A stretch of DNA of 64,000 nt from Sphingomonas flavescens (GTDB lineage: Bacteria > Pseudomonadota > Alphaproteobacteria > Sphingomonadales > Sphingomonadaceae). Positions 8,219-17,751 of this stretch are shown here, piece by piece. The notes beneath the pieces were generated by a model. The model searched no databases and was not told the origin of the DNA. It saw nothing but the letters and a program-made list of their open reading frames with translations. Positions within the stretch are counted from its first letter, which is position 1; every line of letters starts with the position of its first letter. Location: positions 1,550,001-1,614,000 of the forward strand of contig NZ_CP133016.1 of assembly GCF_030866745.1 (NCBI RefSeq), read 5' to 3'. A program made the translations under genes and the position numbers.

Positions 8219-9277
8219 TTACCGCACCACACGCGTGACGTGCCCCATCTTTCGGCCAGGCCGCGCTTCGCCTTTGCCGTAGAGGTGGACATGCGCGCCG
8301 CGTTCGGCGAGTAGCTCCGGCCACCGGTCGACTTCGTCGCCAATCAGATTGTCCATCGTCGCGCTGCCGCGGATCAGGCCGGTGAGGCCCGGCGGTAGAT
8401 CGCAAATTGCGCGAATGTGCTGTTCGAACTGGGAAGTTACCGCCCCCTCGATCGTCCAATGGCCGCTGTTGTGCACGCGCGGCGCAATTTCGTTGACCAT
8501 TGGGCCGCCGGCCGCCGCGAAGAACTCGACCGTGAGGACGCCAACGTGATCAAGGGCGTTAGCGATAGCGATCGCCGTTTCGCGGGCGCGAGGGACTTGC
8601 AGTGCCACCTGCTGGCTGCAGGGCACGGTTGACCGGCGAAGGATCCCGTCACGATGCGCATTTTCGGGCGATTCCCACAGCGCATTGCGGCCGTCCGCCC
8701 AACGCGCGAGGATCACTGAGAACTCGGCGCTGAAGGCCACGCCAGCCTCGGCCACTGCGGGTTGCTGGCCAATCGCGTCCCAGGCAGCGGCCGCCTCGTC
8801 CTCGCCGCGTATCCATGCCTGACCTTTACCGTCGTAGCCGAAGCGGCGGGTCTTCAGGACCAAGGGAACGCGAAGCTCGGCCACGGCGGATTCAACGTCG
8901 GCGAGGGTTTCGACCGCGCGCCATGGCGACACCCGAGCCCGGCATTGCTCAAGAAATTCCTTCTCGGCCGCACGATCCTGAGCGACTGCCAGCGAGCGCG
9001 TACCCGGGCGGAGCTTGTCCCCCAGGGCACTGAGAGCGCCAGCGGGGAGATTCTCGAACTCATAGGTCGCCACGTCGACGGCATCGGCGAAACGACACAT
9101 GGCATCAGCGTCGTCGTAGGCGGCATGGGTCGCCTCAGCAGCGACATCTGCAGCAGGCGGATTTTCCTGCGGATCGTAGATGTGGCAGCGATAGCCGAGC
9201 TGGGCCGCAGCGATCGCCAGCATGCGGCCGAGCTGGCCGCCGCCGATGATCCCGATTGTCGAGCCTGGCGCGATCAT
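8219..9277 (-). CDS. purK: PurK, 5-(carboxyamino)imidazole ribonucleotide synthase
   Basis: ATP-grasp enzyme that carboxylates AIR to N5-CAIR in de novo purine synthesis. The N-terminus [20 protein letters not shown] is the family signature; [14 protein letters not shown] is the ATP-grasp lysine/glycine loop; [16 protein letters not shown] is the conserved metal-binding end of the active site. The 352-aa length is typical. The start overlaps the end of purE by four bases, giving a purE-purK operon transcribed leftward. Confidence 0.96.
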   Translation of the reverse strand: MIAPGSTIGIIGGGQLGRMLAIAAAQLGYRCHIYDPQENPPAADVAAEATHAAYDDADAMCRFADAVDVATYEFENLPAGALSALGDKLRPGTRSLAVAQDRAAEKEFLEQCRARVSPWRAVETLADVESAVAELRVPLVLKTRRFGYDGKGQAWIRGEDEAAAAWDAIGQQPAVAEAGVAFSAEFSVILARWADGRNALWESPENAHRDGILRRSTVPCSQQVALQVPRARETAIAIANALDHVGVLTVEFFAAAGGPMVNEIAPRVHNSGHWTIEGAVTSQFEQHIRAICDLPPGLTGLIRGSATMDNLIGDEVDRWPELLAERGAHVHLYGKGEARPGRKMGHVTRVVR

Positions 9278-9756
9278 TCCGGAGATTCGGCCACCGATCC
9301 GGTCTGCGCTTCCCGCCAGTCGGCGAGTCGGCCAGCAAGGCTGTCGTCGTTGGTGGCGAGCATCGCTGCAGCCAGAAGGGCTGCATTGACCGCGCCCGCA
9401 CGGCCAATCGCCAAAGTGCCCACCGGGACGCCGGCGGGCATTTGCACGATCGACAGGAGACTATCCATGCCTTTGAGCGCCTGGCTTTCGATCGGAACGC
9501 CGAGGACCGGGAGCGCGGTCATCGACGCCGTCATGCCTGGCAGGTGGGCGGCACCGCCCGCGCCGGCGATGATCAGCTTCAGGCCGCGTCCCTGTGCGCC
9601 CTGCGCATAATCGTAGAGCCGCTGCGGCGTGCGATGTGCGGAGACAATTCGCGTTTCGTGCGGGACACCCAGTTGGCCGAGCGTGTCGGCGGCATGGCGC
9701 ATCGTCTCCCAATCGGACTTGCTGCCCATGATGATGCCGATCACCGGCTGCGTCAT
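9274..9756 (-). CDS. purE: PurE, N5-CAIR mutase
   Basis: Class I PurE converts N5-CAIR to CAIR, acting directly after PurK. Visible motifs: [13 protein letters not shown] at the N-terminus, VSAHRTP (the active-site His), [12 protein letters not shown], and [32 protein letters not shown]. 160 residues is the normal length. It is first in a two-gene operon with purK; a 7-bp hairpin lies in its leader (9788-9804). Confidence 0.96.
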   Translation of the reverse strand: MTQPVIGIIMGSKSDWETMRHAADTLGQLGVPHETRIVSAHRTPQRLYDYAQGAQGRGLKLIIAGAGGAAHLPGMTASMTALPVLGVPIESQALKGMDSLLSIVQMPAGVPVGTLAIGRAGAVNAALLAAAMLATNDDSLAGRLADWREAQTGSVAESPE

Positions 9757-9787
9757 CGTCCTGCCATCTGTTGCGTGAAGAGAAGGC

Positions 9788-9804
9788 CGTCCCTCTTAGG
9801 GACG
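9788..9804 (-). promoter_or_regulatory. Perfect hairpin in the purE leader
   Basis: CGTCCCT (9788-9794), loop CTT, AGGGACG (9798-9804). It lies about 30-50 bases upstream of the purE start in the divergent gap to the diguanylate cyclase gene. There is no U-run, so it is not an obvious terminator; it could be an operator half-site pair or a leader stem. Confidence 0.3.
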
Positions 9805-9900
9805 CGATTCCGGCGTTGCAATCGGACCTTTCGCGGGGTGGGCAGCGTTTGATTCGCATGCGTAAATGTTCCCACATTTTCAGCGCCCTGGAATCGCGCT

Positions 9901-10530
9901 ATGGGTAGGGAACAGACACTGAAGCGAGTCTCAGGGGCAATGTCTGATCAAATGGCCGACGTCGTCATCGACGTCGATGATCGGGATCGGCTGATCGAGG
10001 AGATCAGCCTGTTGAGGGCTAAGGTCGCGCGGCTTCAAGAGCGCGTCGAGCAGCTGGATCAGCTGGCGCACAGGGATTCGCTCATCGACCTGCCGAATCG
10101 GCGTGGTTTCATGCGCGAGCTGGAGCGGCTGATCGCGCGGGTCGAACGCTACAGCATCAGCGGGGCCATGCTGTTCGTCGATCTCGACGGGCTGAAGATC
10201 ATCAACGACACCTTCGGTCATCGCGCCGGCGACGAGGCGCTGATCCAGGTCGCATCCTTGCTGGTGAAAGGCGTGCGCCACAGCGACGTGGTCGCGCGGA
10301 TCGGCGGTGACGAGTTCGGTATCCTGCTTGAAAGCTCTGACGAGGCGGCAGCTCAGGAGACGGCCCTGCGCCTGATCGAGCAGATTTCGGCGTGCGAGTT
10401 CCTGTTCGAGGGCGAGGCCTTACCGCTCAGCGTCGCGGTCGGCGTCGGCATGATCGACGCCTGCGATACGGCGGAGGCAGTCATGGAGCGCGCCGACGAG
10501 GCAATGTACGCCCGCAAGCAGGCAGCTTAG
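9901..10530 (+). CDS. Diguanylate cyclase (GGDEF), soluble
   Basis: Makes cyclic di-GMP from GTP. A short coiled-coil-like N-terminus ([22 protein letters not shown]) precedes one GGDEF domain with [28 protein letters not shown] and an intact GGDEF motif at residues 135-139. RHSD, five residues before GGDEF, is the inhibitory I-site (RxxD), so product feedback is expected. There are no membrane segments or sensory domain; the coiled coil could mediate dimerisation. An alternative start at 9940 (MSDQMADVV) would give 196 aa and has AGGGG close upstream. The stop overlaps the convergent gpmA by four bases. Confidence 0.9.
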   Translation: MGREQTLKRVSGAMSDQMADVVIDVDDRDRLIEEISLLRAKVARLQERVEQLDQLAHRDSLIDLPNRRGFMRELERLIARVERYSISGAMLFVDLDGLKIINDTFGHRAGDEALIQVASLLVKGVRHSDVVARIGGDEFGILLESSDEAAAQETALRLIEQISACEFLFEGEALPLSVAVGVGMIDACDTAEAVMERADEAMYARKQAA

Positions 10531-11213
10531 GCTTCGTACAGATAAGAACGCCGGATGACCGAGAGATCCTCGGCAAGATCGTAGACGATCGGCTTGCCGG
10601 TCGGAATCTCCAGCCCGACGATGTCGTCGTCGCTGATGCCTTCCAGATATTTCATGATGCCGCGCAGGCTGTTGCCGTGCGCGGTGATCAGCACGCGCTT
10701 CCCGGCTTTTAGGACCGGCGCAATCTCAGCCTCGTAATAGGGAACGGCACGCGCAATGGTGTCCTTTAGGCTCTCCGTCTGCGGAACGGCGATCCCGGCG
10801 TAGCGGCGATCCTGGCTCACATCATACTGACTGAGTGCTTCGAGCGGCGGCGGCGGGATGTCGAACGAACGGCGCCAGATCTTGACCTGCTCGGCGCCGA
10901 CCTTGTCGGTCATCTCCTGCTTGTTGAACCCGGTGAGCCCGCCATAGTGGCGCTCGTTGAGGCGCCAGTCCTTGGTCACCGGGAGCCACAACCGGTCCAT
11001 CTCATGCAACACCAGGTGCAGCGTTCGGATGGCGCGGGTGAGGACACTGGTGAAACAGGAGTCGAAGTCGAAGCCCTTTTCGCGCAGCTGCGACCCGGCA
11101 AGCCGCGCTTCCTCGACGCCGGTCGGCGACAGATCGACGTCCCACCAGCCGGTGAAGCGATTTTCGAGGTTCCACTGCGACTGGCCGTGCCGCAGCAGGA
11201 CGAGAGTCGGCAT
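10527..11213 (-). CDS. gpmA: 2,3-bisphosphoglycerate-dependent phosphoglycerate mutase
   Basis: Glycolytic/gluconeogenic enzyme interconverting 3- and 2-phosphoglycerate through a phosphohistidine. [10 protein letters not shown] near residue 6 carries the catalytic [15 protein letters not shown] and the late [10 protein letters not shown] contain the other phosphate-pocket residues. 228 residues is normal. The ATG shares its A with the TGA of the upstream carboxypeptidase gene (TGATG), so the two are probably co-transcribed. Confidence 0.95.
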   Translation of the reverse strand: MPTLVLLRHGQSQWNLENRFTGWWDVDLSPTGVEEARLAGSQLREKGFDFDSCFTSVLTRAIRTLHLVLHEMDRLWLPVTKDWRLNERHYGGLTGFNKQEMTDKVGAEQVKIWRRSFDIPPPPLEALSQYDVSQDRRYAGIAVPQTESLKDTIARAVPYYEAEIAPVLKAGKRVLITAHGNSLRGIMKYLEGISDDDIVGLEIPTGKPIVYDLAEDLSVIRRSYLYEA

Positions 11214-12385
11214 CAGGCGTCGGCCTTTTCGCGCTTCGCTGTGCCGCGCGCGGTCTTGGCCTGCTTCAGCTCAGGCAGAATGGCGTGGAGCGCGTCGAGG
11301 CAGGACGATGCGAGATATTTGGAACGCTGCGGCGACCAGCCGTAGACTTCGTCGGGCAGGTCGAAGTTGTCCTTGAACGGCATTTCGAGCGTCATCGACA
11401 CGCAGCCGTAGCGCTCGGCGAGCTGGGTCGTGGACATCGACATATTCGCCTGGCCTGGCTTCGCGACTTCATAGCCCTGGCTGCGCTGGAAGTCGGGCGA
11501 CAGCCGCTCCAGCGTCTCGCCGAACAGACCGAAAAGCTTCTGCTGCCCTTCGGTGATTGACGGGATGCCTTCGAACCCGGCGAGGAAATTGGCAGGGATG
11601 GCTTCGTCACCGTGGACGTCCATCGCGAAGTCGACCCCAGTCTCGTCCATCGCATTACGAACGTACAGCACTTCCGGGCTCTTCTCCGCGGACGGCGCGT
11701 GCCATTCTCGATTAAGGTTCACGCCGACCGCGTTGGTGCGCAGGTGCCCGCGGCGCGATCCGTCCGGATTCATGTTCGGCACGATGTTGAACGTGCACTC
11801 CTTGCGCAGAACACGGGCGACTGGATCGTCCTCGTCCGTCAGCCGCTCGAGCGCCCCTTCCATCCACCATTCGGCCATCGACTCGCCCGGGTGCTGGCGG
11901 GCGTAAAGCCAGACGCTCAGCGGACCTTCGCCGATCGTCAGGCAATCAAGGTCCTGGCCGTCGAGCGACTTGCCGAGCGAGCGATACTCAACGCCGTCGA
12001 TTGCGGCAGTTTGCGTGACCAGGTCGTGGTGACGCTCCATCGAATAGGGTGCGAAATAAGCGACCCAGACGACGTCGGTGGGCATGGTGAAGCTCATCGT
12101 CAGCACGCCGTCGGCATAGCTGGTGTCGTCGATGCGGAACCACTCTTCACGATCGAAGCTCATCACGCCTTTGTAGTCGGGCCAGCCATTGGGATAGGCC
12201 GAGCCGGCGCAATTGGTGATCCGGAGCGTTGCATCGTCGCCAGCCTTGCCGGCGACCCGGAAATAGAACCACTGGTAGAAATCCGACATGTGATCGGCGA
12301 CGATCTCAAGGTCGAACGTGTCGCCCTGCTGCTTCACGACGCGAATGTTGCCGGCGTCGAACGCGCTGGAAATGGTTAGAGGCAT
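11213..12385 (-). CDS. M14-family metallocarboxypeptidase (cytosolic carboxypeptidase-like)
   Basis: 390 residues. An N-terminal beta domain is followed by an M14 zinc peptidase domain: [13 protein letters not shown] supplies the HxxE zinc pair, [23 protein letters not shown] the substrate-binding NPDG/R/NR elements, AMDVHGDE the third zinc His, and LEMPFKDN the probable catalytic Glu. This is the bacterial subgroup related to eukaryotic CCP/AGBL deglutamylases. No signal peptide is seen, so it is probably cytoplasmic; the substrate is unknown. The start is taken at MPLTISSAF (12385) because upstream residues look non-coding; in-frame sequence extends to 12496. Confidence 0.87.
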   Translation of the reverse strand: MPLTISSAFDAGNIRVVKQQGDTFDLEIVADHMSDFYQWFYFRVAGKAGDDATLRITNCAGSAYPNGWPDYKGVMSFDREEWFRIDDTSYADGVLTMSFTMPTDVVWVAYFAPYSMERHHDLVTQTAAIDGVEYRSLGKSLDGQDLDCLTIGEGPLSVWLYARQHPGESMAEWWMEGALERLTDEDDPVARVLRKECTFNIVPNMNPDGSRRGHLRTNAVGVNLNREWHAPSAEKSPEVLYVRNAMDETGVDFAMDVHGDEAIPANFLAGFEGIPSITEGQQKLFGLFGETLERLSPDFQRSQGYEVAKPGQANMSMSTTQLAERYGCVSMTLEMPFKDNFDLPDEVYGWSPQRSKYLASSCLDALHAILPELKQAKTARGTAKREKADA

Positions 12386-12467
12386 GCGAACCTTCAGATG
12401 CGGTGGGATTTGCGCGGGCTGATAGTGCCCGCCAACCGTTTGAGCAAACCCCGACCTCTCCCCGCCC

Positions 12468-14384
12468 TCACATCTGCAGCTGGCTGCCCAGCTCAACGAC
12501 GCGGTTGGTCGGCAGCTTGAAGAACTCCATCGCGCTCTCGCTGCTCTTCAGCATCCAGGCGAACAGGCGCTCGCGCCATAATGCCATTCCTCCCCGTTTT
12601 GTCGCGATTAGCTTCTGACGGCCGAGGAAGAAACTGGTGCTCATCATGTTGAACGGTGCGCCGCAAGTTCGGATGGCGGCCAGGTCGCGCGGAATGTCGA
12701 CTTCTTCCATGAAACCGTAGTGAAGCACGACCTGATAAAATCCGTGCCCCGCATCGTGCCATTTGACTCGATCGCTTGGTGTCACCGTCGGCACTTCCTC
12801 GACTTGAACATTGAGGATCAAGACCCGCTCGTGAAGCACCTGGTTGTGCTTCAGGTTATGGAGCAGCGCGGCCGGCACGCTGTCTGCCGAAGTCGACAGG
12901 AATACCGATGTGCCCTTGACCCGATGGACCGAGGCGCTGGTCGATTTCACGAATATTGCAATCGGCAGGGAGGCTTCTTGCAGGCGATCCCGCATCAGCG
13001 ACCGCCCCTTTGCCCACGTCGTCAGGAGCGTGAAAATGATCAGGCCGACGATGATGGGGAACCACGCACCTTCAAACAGCTTCATCAGGCCCGAAGAGAG
13101 GAAGACCAGGTCCAGCGTGACGAAGACGGTGAACCCAATCAGTCCCTGCCACAGCGGCCGCTTCCAAATTCGGAATATCACGACATATTGCATAAGCGTC
13201 GTGATCAGCATCGTTCCGACGACGGCGAGGCCATAAGCCGGAAGCATCGATGCCGAGTGCTGGAAGGTGACCACCAGCAGCGCGACCATGATCGCCAGCG
13301 CCCAATTGACGGCCGGAAGATAAATCTGGCCACGCGCTTTCGACGACGTGTGCAGCGTGCGCAGCCGGGGCATGAAGCCTAGCTGGATCGCCTGGTGGGT
13401 CACGGAGAATGCGCCGGAGATGACGGCCTGGCTGGCAATAATGGTGGCGAGGGTTGCGATGACCAGCAGCGGGATGGTCAGCGACGGCGGGACCATGTGA
13501 AAAAACGGATTATCCACGAATTCCGGATGCTGGATCAGCATCGCCGCCTGTCCCATGTAATTGAGGATCAAGGCAGGGAAGACGACGTAGAGCCATGCCA
13601 TCGTGATCGGGCGCCGGCCGAAATGGCCCATGTCGGCATACAGGGCCTCCGTGCCGGTGAAGGCGTAAACGATCGCGCCGAGCGAGAGAAACGAGTAGAG
13701 CGGGTGGGCGATGAAGAAGCCCCATATATAAACCGGGTTCAGCGCCTGCAGGACTTGGGGATGGCCGATGATGTGGCTGACGCCCATTACCGCGATACTC
13801 AGGAAATAGACGAGCATGATCGGCCCGAACATCTTGCCTACGCGGTCGGTGCCGTGACGCTGGATCGCGAATAGGCTGATTAGAATCGCGAGCGCGATCC
13901 AGACGATGTAGGGCTGGAACGCGGCGCTGACGACACCGAGCCCCTCGACGGCCGAGATGACCGAGATTGCAGGGGTGAGCATCGCATCCGCGTAGAACAA
14001 GGCCGTGGCGAACAATGCGCCGATGAGCAGCCACCGTTGTGGTGCAAGCGCGCCAAGCTGGCGCTGGATCAGCGCATAGAGGGCCAGGCTGCCGCCTTCA
14101 CCGCGATTGTCGCATCGCATGACGATCAGCACATATTTAATCGTCACGACGGAAATGAACGACCAGAAAATCAGGCTGACAATCCCGTAAAGGTCCGTCA
14201 CGTCCAGCGCGAGGTGATACCGCCGGTCCAGCGTCGCCTGCACCGCGTAAAGCGGGGACGTGCCAATGTCGCCATAGACCACGCCGATCGCGCCCAGCAT
14301 CAATTTGGGCAGGCGCTCGCTGGGCGCATGGAAGGAATTGGATCCAGCGGCGGGCAGCGCGGCGGTAGATGCTAGGGTGGCCAT
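12468..14384 (-). CDS. kup: Kup-family low-affinity potassium transporter
   Basis: Proton-coupled K+ uptake protein of the inner membrane. GAIGVVYGDIGTSPLYA near the N-terminus is the Kup signature, followed by EGGSLALYALI and about twelve hydrophobic helices (residues ~25-460) and a soluble C-terminal domain. Length 638 aa fits the family (~620-630). I start at the ATG at 14384 (MATLAST), which leaves a short hydrophilic N-terminus before helix 1. The gene is divergent from a membrane-anchored KdpD/KdpE-like regulator across 125 bases, so it is a likely target of it. Confidence 0.95.
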   Translation of the reverse strand: MATLASTAALPAAGSNSFHAPSERLPKLMLGAIGVVYGDIGTSPLYAVQATLDRRYHLALDVTDLYGIVSLIFWSFISVVTIKYVLIVMRCDNRGEGGSLALYALIQRQLGALAPQRWLLIGALFATALFYADAMLTPAISVISAVEGLGVVSAAFQPYIVWIALAILISLFAIQRHGTDRVGKMFGPIMLVYFLSIAVMGVSHIIGHPQVLQALNPVYIWGFFIAHPLYSFLSLGAIVYAFTGTEALYADMGHFGRRPITMAWLYVVFPALILNYMGQAAMLIQHPEFVDNPFFHMVPPSLTIPLLVIATLATIIASQAVISGAFSVTHQAIQLGFMPRLRTLHTSSKARGQIYLPAVNWALAIMVALLVVTFQHSASMLPAYGLAVVGTMLITTLMQYVVIFRIWKRPLWQGLIGFTVFVTLDLVFLSSGLMKLFEGAWFPIIVGLIIFTLLTTWAKGRSLMRDRLQEASLPIAIFVKSTSASVHRVKGTSVFLSTSADSVPAALLHNLKHNQVLHERVLILNVQVEEVPTVTPSDRVKWHDAGHGFYQVVLHYGFMEEVDIPRDLAAIRTCGAPFNMMSTSFFLGRQKLIATKRGGMALWRERLFAWMLKSSESAMEFFKLPTNRVVELGSQLQM

Positions 14385-14406
14385 GGCTAACAAGTGCGGC
14401 CGCACA

Positions 14407-14458
14407 CCATAAAGATTCCATGTGGATTGGGATTTCCGTGCCCTGAAATGCCATAAAG
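14407..14458. promoter_or_regulatory. Direct repeat in the kup / KdpDE-hybrid divergent region
   Basis: CCATAAAG occurs at 14407-14414 and again at 14451-14458, 44 bases apart (about four helical turns). The divergent region otherwise shows no strong promoter. OmpR-type winged-helix proteins bind direct repeats, so these are candidate sites for the adjacent regulator. Evidence is only the repeat and its position. Confidence 0.3.
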
Positions 14459-14509
14459 TGGACCGGTTCGGTCTCGACGAAACATCCGTGCGAGCGCACT
14501 TAATTGGCA

Positions 14510-15850
14510 ATGATCGCCACGGCACCACCGAACGACCGCCAGGCAGTTTCCGCACTGCAAAGCGCCGAGCATTATGCGGGCGCCCTCGCCATGGTTGCAG
14601 CAGCCACGCTGCTCGGCATGGTCGTTGCGCCGCGCTGGGGCACGTCGCCAGTGGACATGCTTTACCTGCCCGCCGTTCTTGCTGCCGCAGTGCTGTGGGG
14701 CCTGGGTCCGGCATTGACCGCCGGGATCGCTTCAGCCCTCGCCTACAACTTCTTTTTTACGGAGCCGGTTCACACCTTTCGCATCAACCGGATGACCGAT
14801 GTTTTCACTGTCGTCATCCTGTTCCTCGTGGCGGTGGTGACCAGTCGCCTTGCGGCCGGCGTGCGCAGCCACGCCCGGCTGGCAGCAGCACATGCGGAAC
14901 GCAACGCCACCATCGCCGGCTTTGCCGGACGGTTGCTTTCCTGTCGCGGCGAAAGCGAGATCGCGGCCACGGCCTGTGCCGAGGTGCGCCGGCTGTTTCA
15001 TTGTAACACCATGCTCATGGCCGGACTGCCCGAGCCGGCGGTGATCGCCGCGGATCCCGCCGGCAATGAGCCAACGCCCAGCGATATCGCCGCCGCCGCT
15101 CTCGCCATCGAGGAGGGCCAGCCAGCGGGTCGCGGCTCGACCCGGCTGCAGCCGGCCGAATGGCTGTTCCATCCGGTGCGGTCCGGCAGCGGTATGGTGG
15201 CCGCGTTCGGCATCGCCCGCGACGACGGAATGCCGCCTATCGCGGAAGAACAATTGCCATTGCTGACCAGCTTGCTGGACCAGATGGCGCTCGCTTTGGA
15301 ACGAGCGCGGCTAGAGGTCGAAGCGAGAGGCTTCGCCGCGGTGCGTGAACGCGATCGGGTGCGCGCGTCCCTGCTCTCGTCGATCGCGCAGGATATTACG
15401 CCGCGCCTCAACACAATCGGCGAAGCTGCCCGGCAATTGCGCCGCGCGGGTGAGGGTGACAAGCAACTGATCTCCGAGATCGCCACGGAGACGGGACGGC
15501 TTGACCGTTACCTCACAAACCTGATGGACATGGGGCCTGAACCGAACGAGCGCCCGATCGAAGCGGGCGACGTGACCATCGACCTGTTGCAGCGAACCGT
15601 CGTCAAGGCAGGCGAGCCGGTACATCTTACGCCGAAGGAATTCGCGGTACTCGGCGAACTGGCCAAGCATCGCGGACGCGTACTGACGCACCAGCATTTG
15701 CTGCGCGCGGTCTGGGGTCCGGCGCAGGAACGGCAGATTGAATATCTGCGCGTCGCGATCCGCTCGCTCCGGCAGAAGCTGGAGCGCGAGCCATCCCAGC
15801 CGACGCTGATCGTCAACGAGCCGGCGGTCGGTTACCGGCTCAGCGACTAG
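14510..15850 (+). CDS. KdpD-KdpE hybrid: membrane sensor with DNA-binding domain, no kinase
   Basis: 446 residues that look like the middle of KdpD joined to the end of KdpE. Residues ~25-115 are the DUF4118 four-helix membrane domain of KdpD (AYNFFFTEPVHTFRI). Residues ~130-270 match the KdpD GAF-like domain (IEEGQPAGRGS, PLLTSLLDQMALALERAR). Residues 286-304 align with the KdpD dimerisation helix, but the phospho-accepting His of SHDLRTPL is replaced (AQDITPRL, Gln294). No HATPase and no receiver follow. Residues 351-446 are an OmpR/KdpE winged helix (VHLTPKEF, HQHLLRAVWGP, LRQKLE, VGYRL). I infer a one-component membrane-tethered regulator, probably of the divergent kup. A TTG at 14504 is an alternative start. 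Confidence 0.85.
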   Translation: MIATAPPNDRQAVSALQSAEHYAGALAMVAAATLLGMVVAPRWGTSPVDMLYLPAVLAAAVLWGLGPALTAGIASALAYNFFFTEPVHTFRINRMTDVFTVVILFLVAVVTSRLAAGVRSHARLAAAHAERNATIAGFAGRLLSCRGESEIAATACAEVRRLFHCNTMLMAGLPEPAVIAADPAGNEPTPSDIAAAALAIEEGQPAGRGSTRLQPAEWLFHPVRSGSGMVAAFGIARDDGMPPIAEEQLPLLTSLLDQMALALERARLEVEARGFAAVRERDRVRASLLSSIAQDITPRLNTIGEAARQLRRAGEGDKQLISEIATETGRLDRYLTNLMDMGPEPNERPIEAGDVTIDLLQRTVVKAGEPVHLTPKEFAVLGELAKHRGRVLTHQHLLRAVWGPAQERQIEYLRVAIRSLRQKLEREPSQPTLIVNEPAVGYRLSD

Positions 15851-15895
15851 AACGAGGCTGGCGGGAACCCCGTGTGTTCGCTAGCGGCTCGAGGC

Positions 15896-16885
15896 ATGAG
15901 CAAACCTGCAGTCCTCGTCACCGGCGGTGCCGGATACATCGGCAGTCACGCCGTTCTCGCCTTGAAAGATGCCGGCTGGCGCGTGGCGGTCATCGACGAC
16001 CTGTCCAATGGAGACCGCTCGGTCGTGCCGGAGGGTGTCAAATTCTTTCATGGATCGATTGCCGAGCGCGTGCTGGTCGACAGCATCATCGACGACTTAG
16101 GCATCGGCGCCATCATGCATTTCGCGGGCTCGATCGTAGTCCCGGAATCGGTCGAAAAACCGCTCGATTACTATGCGAACAACACGGTTGCCTCGCACGC
16201 GCTGATGGAAGCGGCGGTCGAGGGCGGCATCAAGCATATCCTCTTCTCGTCGACTGCAGCGGTTTACGGCGCACCCGAAGTGGTGCCCGTGGTCGAGGAC
16301 GCGCCCAAGCTGCCGATCAACCCGTACGGCGCGTCGAAGCTGATGACCGAGCGGATGCTTGAAGATGCTTCGGCGGCTTACCCGTTCAATTTCGGTGCTT
16401 TGCGCTACTTCAACGTGGCGGGCGCCGATCCGGAAGGACGCAGCGGGCAGAAGGGCAAAGGCTCGACCCACCTCATCAAGGTCGCGGTCGAGGCGGCGGT
16501 GGGCAAGCGCGAGCATGTCGCCGTCTACGGTACCGATTATCCGACGCCCGACGGCACCTGCATCCGTGATTACATCCACGTCAGCGACCTGGCTGCGGCG
16601 CACGTTGCCGCGCTTGAATGGCTGATCGCCAATCCGGAGCAAAATCTGGCGATGAACTGCGGCTACGGACGCGGCCTTTCCGTGCTTGAGGTGCTGGATG
16701 CCGTCGATCGCGCGAATGGAACGCCGGTAGAGCGGCAGATGGAACCCCGCCGGGCGGGCGACCCGCCGCAGTTGATCGCGGGCAACGAGCGGCTCCTACA
16801 AACCCTGGATTGGCAGCCAAAATACAATGATATCGATCGCATTGTCGGAGACGCGCTCACTTGGGAGCGCAAGCTCAGCGGCTGA
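15896..16885 (+). CDS. galE: UDP-glucose 4-epimerase
   Basis: Extended short-chain dehydrogenase interconverting UDP-glucose and UDP-galactose for polysaccharide and lipopolysaccharide precursors. VTGGAGYIGSH is the NAD-binding glycine motif; SSTAAVYG and NPYGASKLMTE give the catalytic Ser/Thr and Y-x-x-x-K; RYFNVAGADPEGRSGQ and TCIRDYIHVSDLA are GalE-specific. 329 residues is normal. The start MSKPAVLV at 15896 was preferred over an in-frame upstream ATG-like start because it places the Rossmann motif at residue ~9. Confidence 0.95.
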   Translation: MSKPAVLVTGGAGYIGSHAVLALKDAGWRVAVIDDLSNGDRSVVPEGVKFFHGSIAERVLVDSIIDDLGIGAIMHFAGSIVVPESVEKPLDYYANNTVASHALMEAAVEGGIKHILFSSTAAVYGAPEVVPVVEDAPKLPINPYGASKLMTERMLEDASAAYPFNFGALRYFNVAGADPEGRSGQKGKGSTHLIKVAVEAAVGKREHVAVYGTDYPTPDGTCIRDYIHVSDLAAAHVAALEWLIANPEQNLAMNCGYGRGLSVLEVLDAVDRANGTPVERQMEPRRAGDPPQLIAGNERLLQTLDWQPKYNDIDRIVGDALTWERKLSG

Positions 16886-16930
16886 TTACGTTTCAAGCTT
16901 TCTTTACTGCGACGGCCGTAGCCTCGGTCG

Positions 16931-17464
16931 ATGCTGCGACTGTACGTTACCGTTCTTGCGATCGCCGCCATCTTCGCGGTCATGGTGGGAAAGACGACTG
17001 CGCCTACCGCTTCACGTCGCGACGGCGTTATTATGACCGAAGCGGCGGACGCTACCTCTGGCCCGAGCAGCGGCTCCGCCGAGGAAAGTGTGAACCGCCT
17101 CGACGGCAGCGTCGAACTTGATCGCCAGCCAGACGGGCATTTCTATGCTGATGTCCGCATCAACGGGAACTTGGTTCGCATGATGGTCGACACGGGTGCT
17201 TCGGGCATCGCCTTGGCGCGTGACGATGCGCGGATTGCGGGGCTGGCGCCCTCCATCGGCATGAGCGACGTGGTCGGCGAGGGCGCGGATGGCGCAGTGC
17301 GCGGCGAGTATGTCCGGTTGGACCGCGTCGAACTTGGACCGCTCAGCGCCGAGAACATGGACGCGGTGGTGCTCAACGGCGGTCAGCAATCCCTGCTCGG
17401 CCAGAGCTTTCTGTCTAAGTTCAAGACCATGACGGTCGAAGGCGATCGCATGGTGTTGCGCTAG
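16931..17464 (+). CDS. Retropepsin-like aspartic protease, membrane-anchored
   Basis: Clan AA single-domain aspartic protease of the bacterial TIGR02281 type. An N-terminal hydrophobic segment (residues ~3-20) anchors or exports it. The active-site motif MMVDTGASGIAL lies at about residue 85, and LLGQSFLSKFKTMTVEGD near the end is the family's second half, forming a dimeric protease. 177 residues. Presumably acts in the periplasm; the substrate is unknown. Located between galE and the L36 gene, same strand, without obvious operon overlap. Confidence 0.85.
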   Translation: MLRLYVTVLAIAAIFAVMVGKTTAPTASRRDGVIMTEAADATSGPSSGSAEESVNRLDGSVELDRQPDGHFYADVRINGNLVRMMVDTGASGIALARDDARIAGLAPSIGMSDVVGEGADGAVRGEYVRLDRVELGPLSAENMDAVVLNGGQQSLLGQSFLSKFKTMTVEGDRMVLR

Positions 17465-17490
17465 GGAGACTCCAATCCGGAGGGAGTGCC

Positions 17491-17519
17491 TTGACTTGGG
17501 CAGGCCCGCTCTCTAGGTG
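17491..17519 (+). promoter_or_regulatory. Weak promoter candidate upstream of rpmJ
   Basis: TTGACT (17491-17496) matches the -35 consensus at five of six positions; 17 bases downstream lies TAGGTG (17514-17519), a poor -10. It is upstream of the L36 gene at 17584. Confidence 0.25.
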
Positions 17520-17583
17520 AGCCGCCGGTTCTCGGACCAATCCGAACAACTCGAAATTGAAAGAACGAGGCAGGCGCCCGGCC

Positions 17584-17709
17584 ATGAAGATTCGCAACAG
17601 CTTGAAGTCGCTCAAGGCGCGCCACCGGGATTGCCGTGTCATCCGTCGTCGCGGCCGCACCTACGTCATCAACAAGACGAACCGTCGCTTCAAAGCGCGC
17701 CAGGGCTAA
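17584..17709 (+). CDS. rpmJ: 50S ribosomal protein L36, zinc-independent type
   Basis: 41 residues, very basic ([16 protein letters not shown]... RRFKARQG), matching the longer L36 form (YkgO-like) that lacks the CxxC...CxxxxH zinc site of canonical L36. Only one Cys (residue 17) is present. GAGG lies upstream of the ATG. Sphingomonads and many other alphaproteobacteria normally carry this form, so it need not be a zinc-starvation paralogue. It stands alone, away from other ribosomal genes. Confidence 0.92.
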   Translation: MKIRNSLKSLKARHRDCRVIRRRGRTYVINKTNRRFKARQG

Positions 17710-17751
17710 GCCCGCTCTAAGCATCGGCGCGAAAGCTGCTATCCGGTTCGC

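Noticed and set aside
14510..15850. Ordinary KdpD sensor kinase
   Set aside because: The phospho-acceptor His is replaced, there is no HATPase, and the C-terminus is a winged helix.
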